Shown here: in pieces, positions 6,291 to 13,715 of the stretch
Layout of the letters: every line of letters begins with the position of its first letter
Numbering within the stretch: the first letter of the stretch is position 1
Assembly (NCBI GenBank): GCA_027459365.1
Contig: DAIDIM010000008.1
Coordinates: 1-23,958, forward strand
Origin: Chlamydiota bacterium
Lineage (GTDB): Bacteria; Chlamydiota; Chlamydiia; Chlamydiales; SM23-39
DNA: 23,958 nucleotides
Direction of reading: 5' to 3'
Program-made: the position numbers and the translations under genes
Notes under the pieces: model-generated
The model's input: the letters and a program-made list of their open reading frames with translations, nothing else
Told to the model about the DNA's origin: nothing
The model's database searches: none

Positions 6291-8162
6291 TCATAATCTA
6301 AGGAGAAGTTCTTCGGGGATTTCTCTAAGGAAGCGGGACGGGGCCATCAGCCTTTCTGTCCCCCAAGTGTATCTGTATGTAGAAGCGGTGAGATAGAGGG
6401 TTTTCTTCGCTCTTGTGATGCCGACATAACAGAGACGGCGCTCCTCTTCGATGGCCGCAGGATCTAGTTTAGAATTGATGTGAGGAAGGATATCTTCTTC
6501 GAGTCCTGTGAGAAAGACAATGGGGAATTCGAGCCCTTTGCTATTGTGAAGAGTCATCATTTTGATACAGGGAGCATCGGGATTTTCAACGCTTGCAGTG
6601 GGGCGCAGGGTGAGCTCCTCTAAAAAGAGTTGAATAGAGGGATTTTCTTGGGCCTCTTCCCACTCAGCTGCTTTTCCCATGAGTTCATCAATATTTTCTT
6701 TCCTTTCTTGCGCAGTTTCTGGATCTTGCTCTAGAAAAGCGAGGTATCCGGTGAGGTTAAGGATTTCTTGAATCACTTCGGCGATTTTAAGTCGCGGTGT
6801 AGTCGTACGAAGACGGTGAAGTGTTTGTAGATAATTTCTCATTCCCTCAATTTGCTTGCCACCGAGCTTTATTTTATCCAAATGCTCTTCACAAAAAGTA
6901 ATGATTGGAATTTGATGTGTTGTTGCGCTGTGTATGATTTTATCCAGAGAGGCAAGGCCAATTCCCCTTTTTGGCGCATTGATAGTACGTAAAAAGGAAA
7001 TCAGATCGGTATTCGATATCAATATGCGCAAATAGGCGAGAATGTCTTTCACCTCTCTTCTTTCGTAAAAAGAGACGCCTCCAATGATGATGTAAGGAAT
7101 TCTACGTGAAAGAAGGGCATCTTCAAAGGGGCGGGATTGTGCATTGGTTCGATAAAACACAGCAATTGAGTCTAAGGAAGTGTCATAGTGATGATGTTGA
7201 TTGATCCGCTGTGCTACAAAATCGGCCTCTTGTCTTTCACTATAAGCGATATAGAGACCGATTTTAGATCCCTCACCAAGCTCGCTCCACAAGGCTTTTT
7301 CAAATCGATTTGTATTCTTTGCAATCAACGCGTTGGCAGCTTCAAGTATTGTGTTGGTGCTTCGATAATTTTGATCTAAGGTGATGACACGAGCGCCGGG
7401 AAAATCGCGCTCAAAATTTAAGATATTTTGATAGCGCGCACCTCTCAAGGAATAAATGGACTGATCCGGATCGCCAACAACGAATATATTTTGATACTTT
7501 TCACTGAGTATTTTTGCGATTGTATATTGAGCAATGTTTGTATCTTGATATTCATCAATTAAAATATAGCGCCATCGATTCTGATAAAAAGTTCGAGTTT
7601 CCGGAAAATTTTGCAAAAGTTGCACTGTTAGGAAAAGCAGATCGTCAAAATCAAGGGCGTTACATTCCTTAAGTTTTTGGTTGTAAATATGATACACTTG
7701 AGAAAGCACATTGTCGTTGATTGCAGTAAGATTATTTTTCGCTTCAGATATCGCTCTCCTTGTTTCTTTTACAAAACCTTTATCTCCACTACCAAATCCC
7801 AATTGATCTAGACAGTTTTTGAGCAACTTTTCGCTATCATCTTCATCGTAAATTGCAAATATATTTTGAAACCCGAGTTGATGAATGGATCCACGCAAAA
7901 TACGGGCTCCTAAACTATGGAATGTGGTTGCCAGAACACGCGCATTTTTCAATGCATGAATACGGGTCCGCATCTCCTCTGCCGCTTTATTGGTAAAAGT
8001 CACAGCAAGAATCTGTTCTGGATCTATTCCGGTTTCAATTAAATGGGCAATTCGATAGGTAATGACCCGTGTTTTCCCAGATCCTGCGCCGGCTAAGACA
8101 AGAAGAGGACCATCGCCATGAAGGACAGCTTCAGTTTGTTCTGGGTTCAAAAGTGTAGACAT
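6291..8162 (-). CDS. uvrD: UvrD/PcrA-family ATP-dependent DNA helicase
   Basis: A superfamily 1A 3'-5' helicase that unwinds DNA in nucleotide excision and mismatch repair and clears stalled complexes. Visible motifs, numbered from the upstream TTG at 8180: Walker A AGAGSGKT (30-37), motif Ia TFTNKAAEEM (61-70), Walker B ILIDEYQDTN (206-215), motif III VVGDPDQSIYSLRGA, motif IV NYRSTNTI, and motif VI CYVGITRAKK near the C-terminus. I prefer the ATG at 8162, giving MSTLLNPEQTEAV, because family members begin just before the LNPEQ Q-motif; TTG at 8180 would add six residues. At about 623 residues it lacks the ~90-residue C-terminal tail of E. coli UvrD, as I recall for chlamydial UvrD. It is divergent from the sterol-methyltransferase-like gene with 57 bases between starts. 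Confidence 0.93.
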   Translation of the reverse strand: MSTLLNPEQTEAVLHGDGPLLVLAGAGSGKTRVITYRIAHLIETGIDPEQILAVTFTNKAAEEMRTRIHALKNARVLATTFHSLGARILRGSIHQLGFQNIFAIYDEDDSEKLLKNCLDQLGFGSGDKGFVKETRRAISEAKNNLTAINDNVLSQVYHIYNQKLKECNALDFDDLLFLTVQLLQNFPETRTFYQNRWRYILIDEYQDTNIAQYTIAKILSEKYQNIFVVGDPDQSIYSLRGARYQNILNFERDFPGARVITLDQNYRSTNTILEAANALIAKNTNRFEKALWSELGEGSKIGLYIAYSERQEADFVAQRINQHHHYDTSLDSIAVFYRTNAQSRPFEDALLSRRIPYIIIGGVSFYERREVKDILAYLRILISNTDLISFLRTINAPKRGIGLASLDKIIHSATTHQIPIITFCEEHLDKIKLGGKQIEGMRNYLQTLHRLRTTTPRLKIAEVIQEILNLTGYLAFLEQDPETAQERKENIDELMGKAAEWEEAQENPSIQLFLEELTLRPTASVENPDAPCIKMMTLHNSKGLEFPIVFLTGLEEDILPHINSKLDPAAIEEERRLCYVGITRAKKTLYLTASTYRYTWGTERLMAPSRFLREIPEELLLRL

Positions 8163-8219
8163 GGGACTAGTCTGCAACAAATGAAGATTTTCTAGACATT
8201 GAAAATTTTCATTGATACG

Positions 8220-9317
8220 ATGAGCTTAAATAGGATCATATATATGGCGATACTTTCTGCTGTTGCTTCGAAAACTCAATTTTGGACCTATCGACTCACA
8301 ACAATTCTGAAATCACTGAAGACTCTTTATACACTTCCTCAGGCAAAGGTAGAGGCCTTTTTAGATTCTTACGTCATTTACGATCACGATTGGGCGGATG
8401 AAAAGCGTCTGATTGCAGAACTAGGGGCCGATTATCAGAAAGTCATGCAGCAGAAGATCGTCGACTATTACTCTGTTTTGAATCATCTCTGTTCTGTAGG
8501 TCAAGTGGAGAAAATGTATATTCCACCCGCGATCGATCTCTCTGCAAGCATCATCACAAATCAAAAACTCTTTGAAAAAATGATGTGCGCAGATTTAAGC
8601 CTCAATTCATCCCACAAGGTGCTAGATCTTGGCTGTGGAAGAGGACGTGTTGCAAGTCACATGGCCCAAATGTCAGGCGCTCACGTGACAGGTCTAAATA
8701 TTGATCTTGATCAACTTAAACAAGCTCGCAAATTTGCAACTGGCAATGGTCTAACAAAGAAAACCAACTTTGTGCAAGGAGATGTCAATCAAATTCCATA
8801 CTCATTTCCATCACAATCGTTTGATCATGTGTATCAAATTCAATGTCTTTTTAGTCTCGCAAAAGATCTTGGCAAGACCTTTAAAGAGGTGCACAGACTT
8901 CTAAAACCTGGTGGCAAATTTGGATGCTTAGATTGGGTGTCTTTAAGTGCCTATGATCCTAAAAATGATCATCATGCAAGTCTAATGAAGCGAGTAAAAC
9001 CGCTCATCGGAGCAATTGGGACTCACACTGTCGATAATAGTATACGACTCTTAAAAGAGGCAGGCTTTGAGATTCTCAAAAACGAAAATGCAAGCATCGA
9101 CGGCTTGCAAGCGCCCCTCATCCAAAACGCAGATAAGTTTTTTACTCGTGTCACGAAGCTCATCCATTTTTGTGTACGATATAAGATCTTGCCAGCCCAC
9201 TTTAAGCCCCTCTTCGATCGTCTCGTAAAAGATGGAGAGGCCTTCGTCGAAGCTGACCGTATGCGCTTATTCACGACAAGTCATTATATCGTTGCCCGTA
9301 AGCCTCCTCTTACCTAA
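8220..9317 (+). CDS. Sterol C24-methyltransferase-like SAM methyltransferase
   Basis: A 365-residue class I methyltransferase (numbers here from the alternative TTG at 8199). SAM motif I is VLDLGCGRGR (141-150), followed by GAHVTGLNIDLDQLKQA, motif II FVQGDVNQIPYSFPSQSFD, and VHRLLKPGGKFGCLDWV. The layout and total length match eukaryote-type Erg6/SMT1. The ~130 residues before motif I contain a DYYSVLNHL segment where Erg6 has YYNLVTDF. After the core there is a C-terminal domain ending LFTTSHYIVARKP, where Erg6 ends in FVARKP. The sterol-binding YEYGWG motif is not conserved, so the substrate may be a different lipid. The N-terminus has a hydrophobic stretch, suggesting membrane association. 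ATG at 8220 is preferred over TTG at 8199. The gene stands alone on its strand before the small-envelope-protein set. Confidence 0.8.
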   Translation: MSLNRIIYMAILSAVASKTQFWTYRLTTILKSLKTLYTLPQAKVEAFLDSYVIYDHDWADEKRLIAELGADYQKVMQQKIVDYYSVLNHLCSVGQVEKMYIPPAIDLSASIITNQKLFEKMMCADLSLNSSHKVLDLGCGRGRVASHMAQMSGAHVTGLNIDLDQLKQARKFATGNGLTKKTNFVQGDVNQIPYSFPSQSFDHVYQIQCLFSLAKDLGKTFKEVHRLLKPGGKFGCLDWVSLSAYDPKNDHHASLMKRVKPLIGAIGTHTVDNSIRLLKEAGFEILKNENASIDGLQAPLIQNADKFFTRVTKLIHFCVRYKILPAHFKPLFDRLVKDGEAFVEADRMRLFTTSHYIVARKPPLT

Positions 9318-9433
9318 ATCCTCTCATCGCTTGCTATCTTAAATCATTAATGCATAGAAGCTATGTAATTATTATTTATTAATTAATCAGTTATATGTTA
9401 TTAATATAATTAACGAAGTAATTTGAGAGAATA

Positions 9434-9790
9434 ATGATTATTGAAATTAGCGTTGGAACCATTGCTCTCGCTTTTGTTGCTCTCGTTATTTTTCTCATTA
9501 TCAGTCTGCAAAGATTGCGCAAAGTCTTAAAAAAAACACAGAGAGTTCTATCTGAAGCTCAAAATGTATTGCACAGTCTTTCAGAACCGAGTGTTGAAAT
9601 GATCCATAATACAAATAAACTCATTGTAGATGTAAAGAAGAAATCTGAAGGGCTCGATATCTTATTTCGACCTTTGTATGCCTTAAAAAAAGGATCTGAA
9701 AGTTATCCCAGTGGGAAATATGCAGATATCGCTGGATTTGTCCTAGAAGGAATTCAATTATTTAACAAAATTAAAAATGAGATGAAGTAA
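9434..9790 (+). CDS. DUF948-like single-span membrane protein
   Basis: A 118-residue protein with one N-terminal membrane span (about residues 6-27, IALAFVALVIFLIISL) followed by an amphipathic, coiled-coil-like region (QRLRKVLKKTQRVLSEAQNVL). This is the layout of DUF948 proteins (Bacillus YtxG). The role of the family is unclear; envelope or stress functions have been proposed. A GAGAGAA ribosome site precedes the ATG. It overlaps the next gene by one base (TAATG), so the two are translationally coupled. With the YtxH-like gene two positions on, the set recalls the ytxGH pairing of Bacillus. Confidence 0.72.
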   Translation: MIIEISVGTIALAFVALVIFLIISLQRLRKVLKKTQRVLSEAQNVLHSLSEPSVEMIHNTNKLIVDVKKKSEGLDILFRPLYALKKGSESYPSGKYADIAGFVLEGIQLFNKIKNEMK

Positions 9791-10080
9791 TGAAAAATTC
9801 AGATCCTGACGAAAAAATGGTGACACGAATTTTAATTGGCGGGCTAGTCGGCGTTGGTGCAATTGCGATTTTTTTAGCCTTAAGAAAAAAGGAAACTTCC
9901 ATAGAACATGTCGGAAAGGTTGTGAGCCATGTGGGAGAAATTCTAGAAAGTCATCAAGTAGAAGAGCCTGCTGTTGTCAAAAATATTGGCAAAACAATCA
10001 ATCAAAATGAAAGTACGATAGGTGCTGTAGTTGATTGGATCGCTGCAGGGATAAATTTATGGAAAAAATTCCAACATTGA
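9790..10080 (+). CDS. Small hypothetical membrane protein
   Basis: A 96-residue protein with a charged N-terminus, a single glycine-rich membrane span (about 14-31, LIGGLVGVGAIAIFLAL), and a polar helical tail rich in His, Val and Glu. I do not recognise a family. Its first half resembles the YtxH-like protein next to it (GG-containing span then KK), so the two may be distant paralogues. It starts inside the stop codon of the DUF948-like gene and ends seven bases before the YtxH-like gene, so the three form one transcription unit. Confidence 0.65.
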   Translation: MKNSDPDEKMVTRILIGGLVGVGAIAIFLALRKKETSIEHVGKVVSHVGEILESHQVEEPAVVKNIGKTINQNESTIGAVVDWIAAGINLWKKFQH

Positions 10081-10087
10081 GGGAACT

Positions 10088-10396
10088 ATGTTTAGTTTTA
10101 AATCACAACATTCTTATTCAGAATTACTTGAAGGAATCGTTATCGGTGGGTCGCTTGCTGCTGCAGCAACTTTCCTATTTGGCACAAAAAAAGGGAAGGA
10201 ATTGCAAAAAGATCTAGTCCGTAAATATAAAAAAATCGGGCATGTCACACACGAAATGAAACAAAAGTTTGATAAGAGGATTCAAGCAGAGTTAGCAAAA
10301 AATAAACGAAAAGTAAAAAAAGCGAAACGAGTCGCGAAAAGAATCAAAACAAAAGCAAATGCTGTTAAGGAAAAAATAGAACGAAAAGCTGCTTAA
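10088..10396 (+). CDS. YtxH-like membrane-anchored basic protein
   Basis: A 102-residue protein. Residues 15-40 form a glycine/alanine membrane segment (GIVIGGSLAAAATFLFG) followed by TKKGKELQKDL, matching the YtxH domain pattern in which a small-residue span is followed by a (P/T)xxGxExR/K stretch. The C-terminal half is strongly basic (AKNKRKVKKAKRVAKRIK) and could bind nucleic acid or acidic lipids. The ribosome site GAGGGAAC sits directly before the ATG. It is the last gene of the three-gene set; its stop lies 23 bases before the 3' end of the convergent tRNA-Ala gene. Confidence 0.75.
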   Translation: MFSFKSQHSYSELLEGIVIGGSLAAAATFLFGTKKGKELQKDLVRKYKKIGHVTHEMKQKFDKRIQAELAKNKRKVKKAKRVAKRIKTKANAVKEKIERKAA

Positions 10397-10419
10397 AATT
10401 AACAATTTAGGGGCGAAAA

Positions 10420-10492
10420 TGGAGCGTATCGGATTCGAACCGATGACCTCTACAATGCCATCGTAGCGCTCTACCAACTGAGCTAACGCCCC
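10420..10492 (-). tRNA. tRNA-Ala (anticodon GGC)
   Basis: The minus strand folds as a complete 73-base tRNA. The acceptor GGGGCGT pairs with ACGCTCC and contains the G3:U70 wobble that defines alanine identity. The D arm is GCTCAGTTGGTAGAGC, the anticodon stem CTACG/TGTAG encloses loop ATGGCAT with anticodon GGC, and the T arm contains GGTTCGAATCC. CCA is not encoded and must be added. A promoter-like sequence lies just upstream, in the left arm of the neighbouring inverted repeat. Confidence 0.97.
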
Positions 10493-10507
10493 GCAATTGC
10501 CAGATAT

Positions 10508-10537
10508 ATTATACTCTGACCAGTCCAAAAATGTGAA
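10508..10537 (-). promoter_or_regulatory. Promoter-like sequence for tRNA-Ala
   Basis: Read on the minus strand: TTCACA (10532-10537), 18-base spacer, TATAAT (10508-10513). The predicted start is about eight bases before the tRNA 5' end. Five of six -35 bases and all -10 bases match the sigma-70/sigma-66 consensus. Confidence 0.6.
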
Positions 10538-10617
10538 TTTGGGTCGCGTCAAAGCGTCCAAAATCGACAGCTTTCACGCTAGCCGAAATTCACATTTTTG
10601 TGACTGGTCGGAGTATA
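10510..10617. repeat. 108-bp inverted repeat with a promoter-like site in each arm
   Basis: The outer arms 10510-10540 and 10586-10617 are inverted copies of TATACTCTGACCAGTC-CAAAAATGTGAATTT with one substitution and one single-base gap. A second stem pairs GCGTCAAAGC (10546-10555) with GCTTTCACGC (10570-10579), with one mismatch, around a 14-base loop. The whole could fold as one long interrupted hairpin. Each arm holds a TTCACA...TATA(AT/GC) pair pointing outward, one toward tRNA-Ala and one toward mreC. It could be a duplicated, inverted promoter, a miniature mobile repeat, or a terminator-promoter composite. Confidence 0.8.
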
Positions 10618-10619
10618 GC
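10589..10619 (+). promoter_or_regulatory. Promoter-like sequence facing mreC
   Basis: Mirror copy of the tRNA promoter: TTCACA (10589-10594), 19-base spacer, TATAGC (10614-10619). The longer spacer and weaker -10 suggest lower activity than the tRNA-facing copy. The start of mreC is about 150 bases downstream. Confidence 0.4.
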
Positions 10620-10661
10620 AGACCATTGGAACAAATTCAAGAATGGCCACTTTGCTGTCGA

Positions 10662-10687
10662 TTTTTTTTGACGAAAGTCAAAAAAAA
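10662..10687. terminator. Perfect T8GAC-GAAA-GTCA8 hairpin
   Basis: An 11-bp perfect stem closed by a GAAA tetraloop, with eight T on one side and eight A on the other. It could act as a weak bidirectional terminator or as a structure in the mreC leader. The GC content of the stem is low for a classical terminator, so the role is uncertain. Confidence 0.45.
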
Positions 10688-10776
10688 GAATTTCGTTCCT
10701 CTCCCCATTGCTTCTTAGAAACATGGGGGTAAATTCCTTTTCGCGTTCATTCTGTTTTCTGATATATATAATTCTT

Positions 10777-11745
10777 ATGCGTAAAGGATTATCTCCTTAT
10801 TATATTGCAATCGCTGCTCTCCTTTTTTGCTGGATCAATCTTCCGGTCAATGTTTCGGATCGGTTGCGCTCATTTTCGGTCGCATCATTTGGGCCTGTTT
10901 GGGAGGGTGCGCAAGGGTTTAGAAAGTATTTGTCAGATCGTCCCAAGTTTACAAAAGTGCATAAAAATGAAAAAGAATTTGCGCAACTCGAGTTAGAGAA
11001 TGCAATGCTCAGGTCTCAGATAAGAAAATTTTCGCAATGGTTAAATGACGAACAGAGGATGCAGGATCAAATTGCTTTATATGAAAGGTTTTCCTCACAG
11101 AAGAGTGAAAAGCCTTTTTTTGAAAGACGCGCGCGCCATCTGCAGAACCTTTTGCAATCGGAGTTGATGGCGATGCCATCTGTGGTGATCTTCCGCGATC
11201 CAGCTTCTTGGGGAAGCAGTTTATGGATCAATGTGGGAGAAGAAGATAATTTGGTTTTGGGAAAGCAGGTGATTGCGAAGAATAGCCCCGTTGTTTCTGG
11301 GTGTGCTTTAGTTGGCATCGTCGATTATGTGGGAAATAAACAATCTCGTGTCAGACTCATTTCTGATTCAGGATTATCTCCTGCTGTCAGAGCCCTTCGC
11401 GTTTCAGACAATGCAGAGCTATATCTTGCTAAGGGTGAGCTTCATGGGAGCTCATCGCCTCTTTGGAGGGGACGGAGTTCAACATTGAAAGGAATTGGAT
11501 TTAATTATGATTATGCAGATGAAGAAGGGAGTGCGCCAAAGAATTTACCATTATTAAAAGAGGGAGATTTGTTGGTGACAACAGGTTTTGATGGTGTATT
11601 TCCTCCCGATTTAAAGGTAGGATTTGTCAAAGAGGTAAAGGGACCAAAACCGGGTGGCTATTCTTATGAAATTGAGGTGCACCCAATCATCGATACGATG
11701 AGTGATTTAGAAGCATTGTTTGTCCTTCCTCCTCGAGGTGATTAA
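10777..11745 (+). CDS. mreC: Rod-shape-determining protein MreC
   Basis: MreC is a bitopic inner-membrane protein that links cytoplasmic MreB filaments to the peptidoglycan-synthesising complex. The preferred start, ATG at 10777, gives MRKGLSPYYIAIAALLF, a basic residue cluster followed by the signal anchor. TTG at 10708 or ATG at 10723 would add 18-23 odd residues. A coiled-coil region (KNEKEFAQLELENAMLRSQI) leads into the two beta domains, seen as ASWGSSLWINVGEEDNLVLGK, GCALVGIVDYVGNKQSRVRLI and LKEGDLLVTTGFDGVFPPDLKVGFV. All are typical of MreC. About 322 residues is normal for the family. No Shine-Dalgarno is visible at any candidate start. The 3' end overlaps the convergent glycerophosphotransferase-like gene by 59 bases. 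Chlamydiae use MreB-directed peptidoglycan synthesis at division, which fits its presence. Confidence 0.9.
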   Translation: MRKGLSPYYIAIAALLFCWINLPVNVSDRLRSFSVASFGPVWEGAQGFRKYLSDRPKFTKVHKNEKEFAQLELENAMLRSQIRKFSQWLNDEQRMQDQIALYERFSSQKSEKPFFERRARHLQNLLQSELMAMPSVVIFRDPASWGSSLWINVGEEDNLVLGKQVIAKNSPVVSGCALVGIVDYVGNKQSRVRLISDSGLSPAVRALRVSDNAELYLAKGELHGSSSPLWRGRSSTLKGIGFNYDYADEEGSAPKNLPLLKEGDLLVTTGFDGVFPPDLKVGFVKEVKGPKPGGYSYEIEVHPIIDTMSDLEALFVLPPRGD

Positions 11746-12703
11746 AAGCGCTCTGGTAGAGAGCCATTTGACTTTCACGATAACGATTTTGATCAAGCAT
11801 ACTGAAGAGATCTTCAATCCTTTCCAAAATGACCCCGCACTTATGTATCTTTCCAAGAGGCAACTGCTTGTTCAATAAGAAAAACATCGGCTTTTGAAAA
11901 TAGAGAAAATCATAACCTACTGAAGAATAATCACCTAAATAGGCATCTGCACGCGCAAGTAACGGATAGACTAAAGGAAAATCGGTGATGAGGATTCGAT
12001 TTGGTTTTTTCTCAATTAGGTTAGGGAGCGCGTAATAATGGGCTGGATTTCGCATTTCAAGAAGAGGATGGACTTTTACGATGAGATTGATGCTGTTTGG
12101 CAGCTTTTCGCAAAGTGTTGTGATCGACTGAAAGAAACTCGTAGAATTATCTGCATCGAGCCATGTTGGGGCATAGAGAAGAGTGAATTGTTGTGATGGA
12201 AAACGGGCAAAAATTTCATTTTTAGCGAGTGCGTCGTAGAATTGTTTGTGTTGTTCGTAGAATGCAAGGCGATAATTGCCTGTATATTTGCATTTTGCGG
12301 GAATATTGAGCTCTTCTAGCATCTCTTTTAAAAGAGGTCCATAAATCATACAGGTATCTTGTGTAGAGTAAGGTTGGAGAAGAGGCGAGCTAAATCCTTT
12401 ATCTGATTGTCCATGAGCACAAAAAATGAGTTTCATCTCCTTTTGATAGAGATTCTTAAAAAGAAGTTTAAGATGGGGAAGCCAAAATTTGCACTCGTAA
12501 AGCTCGTCAAAATTTTTTGCAAAAAAACCAAGATTTGTTGCAATTTCTGGGAAATGAATGCTCTCTAACATAGGATAATAATGTTTGGAGAGTGTAAAAT
12601 TCTTTTCCTCTTCGATATATATTGGCATTTTCATTGAGTATGCAAAGGGTCCAATATGATCGAGGAGATGAAAATCAGGACCAGTATTTAAAGCGCAGCG
12701 CAT
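11687..12703 (-). CDS. CDP-glycerol glycerophosphotransferase-like protein (TagB/TagF family)
   Basis: About 338 residues. The motifs fit the GT-B-like TagB/TagF family: LIFCAHGQSDKG, TGNYRLAFYE, LIVKVHPLLEMRN, and the signature YLGDYSSVGYDFLYFQKPMFF, in which DYSS binds the CDP moiety. In Gram-positives these enzymes build teichoic acid from CDP-glycerol; in Gram-negative organisms relatives decorate surface polysaccharide. The substrate here is unknown. I chose the ATG at 12703 (MRCALNTGPDFHLLDHIGPF); the frame is open further upstream to 12832, but that would overlap the mutY start. With this start, mutY and this gene are divergent with only four bases between start codons, so their promoters must lie in each other's coding sequence. 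The 3' end overlaps mreC by 59 bases in opposite orientation. Confidence 0.82.
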   Translation of the reverse strand: MRCALNTGPDFHLLDHIGPFAYSMKMPIYIEEEKNFTLSKHYYPMLESIHFPEIATNLGFFAKNFDELYECKFWLPHLKLLFKNLYQKEMKLIFCAHGQSDKGFSSPLLQPYSTQDTCMIYGPLLKEMLEELNIPAKCKYTGNYRLAFYEQHKQFYDALAKNEIFARFPSQQFTLLYAPTWLDADNSTSFFQSITTLCEKLPNSINLIVKVHPLLEMRNPAHYYALPNLIEKKPNRILITDFPLVYPLLARADAYLGDYSSVGYDFLYFQKPMFFLLNKQLPLGKIHKCGVILERIEDLFSMLDQNRYRESQMALYQSAFNHLEEEGQTMLLNHSSYR

Positions 12704-12707
12704 CAAG

Positions 12708-13712
12708 ATGAATATATTAGAACAATGGTTTGAAGAGAACAAAAGAGATTTTCCTTGGAGAATCAATCGAACGCCGTATCGAGTTTGGATATCTGAGGTG
12801 ATGCTGCAGCAAACAAGGGCATCTGTCGTCATCCCTTATTTCCAACGCTTTATGGAGCTATTCCCCGATGTAAAATCGCTTTACATCGCGCCGATTGAAA
12901 AAGTGATTAAAGCTTGGGAAGGGTTAGGTTATTATTCAAGAGCGAGAAATTTGCATAGCGCTGCTAAAGATATTGTCGAAAAATTTGGTGGAGAGATTCC
13001 AAGCTCTGAAAAAGAGCTCCTATCGATACGAGGATTTGGTCCCTACACAGTGGGTGCCATTCGAAGTTTTGCTTTTCAGCAAAGAGCACGTGCCATCGAT
13101 GGGAACGTAATGCGTGTGATTTCTCGCTATTTTTGCATTGAAGAAGAGATTACAAAGCCGGCAGCTCGAAAAAAAATTATAGAGAAAACAGAAGAGCTAT
13201 TGGATCCGAACATTCCTTGGGTAACATCTGAGGCGCTCATTGAATTAGGAGCCACAATTTGTACGCCGAAGCCAAAATGTGATGCGTGTCCTTTACAAAA
13301 TACATGTCTTGCTAAAGAGCGCAATCGAGAAGCCTATTTGCCCTTGAAGGCAAAAGATGAAACGATCACTTTACTCTATCGCATCGTATTTGTTTTTGAA
13401 AGTGACGGCTTTATTCTTGTCAGAAAAGGGGAAAAGGGAAAGGTCATGGCTGATCTGTATGAATTTTCTTATATAGAGGTAGAACGAGAATTAGAATATA
13501 TACTCAATCAAGCAGATCAATTGTTTATTAAATTAACTCCATGCAATCATACATTTACAAAATATAAAGCGCATTTATTTCCATACTTAATCAAAACAAA
13601 ACAATTTGAGAGTGAAAATGAATGGATTGAAATTGCCAAGCTGAAAGAGCTCCCCTTTTCATCGGGTCATAGAAAGATTTTGACTGAGGTGCAAAAACTC
13701 GGTAAACTATAA
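12708..13712 (+). CDS. mutY: A/G-specific adenine glycosylase MutY
   Basis: This base-excision repair enzyme removes adenine mispaired with 8-oxoguanine. At 334 residues it has the full family layout: catalytic Glu30 in SEVMLQQTR; helix-hairpin-helix LLSIRGFGPYTVGA (about 105-117); catalytic Asp131 in RAIDGNVMR; and an iron-sulphur loop C185-x6-C191-x2-C194-x5-C200. The C-terminal ~130 residues form the NUDIX-like 8-oxoG recognition domain (YRIVFVFESDGFILVRKGEKGKV...LYEF). ATG at 12708 gives the normal start (MNILEQWFEENKRDFPWR). It begins a tightly spaced plus-strand run; psd starts three bases after its stop. Confidence 0.95.
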   Translation: MNILEQWFEENKRDFPWRINRTPYRVWISEVMLQQTRASVVIPYFQRFMELFPDVKSLYIAPIEKVIKAWEGLGYYSRARNLHSAAKDIVEKFGGEIPSSEKELLSIRGFGPYTVGAIRSFAFQQRARAIDGNVMRVISRYFCIEEEITKPAARKKIIEKTEELLDPNIPWVTSEALIELGATICTPKPKCDACPLQNTCLAKERNREAYLPLKAKDETITLLYRIVFVFESDGFILVRKGEKGKVMADLYEFSYIEVERELEYILNQADQLFIKLTPCNHTFTKYKAHLFPYLIKTKQFESENEWIEIAKLKELPFSSGHRKILTEVQKLGKL

Positions 13713-13715
13713 AAA

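Noticed and set aside
10292..10561. 89-codon minus-strand frame over the tRNA region
   Set aside because: It runs through the tRNA-Ala gene and antisense to the YtxH-like gene; it contains the translated tRNA-like LAQLVER stretch that is a common false call.
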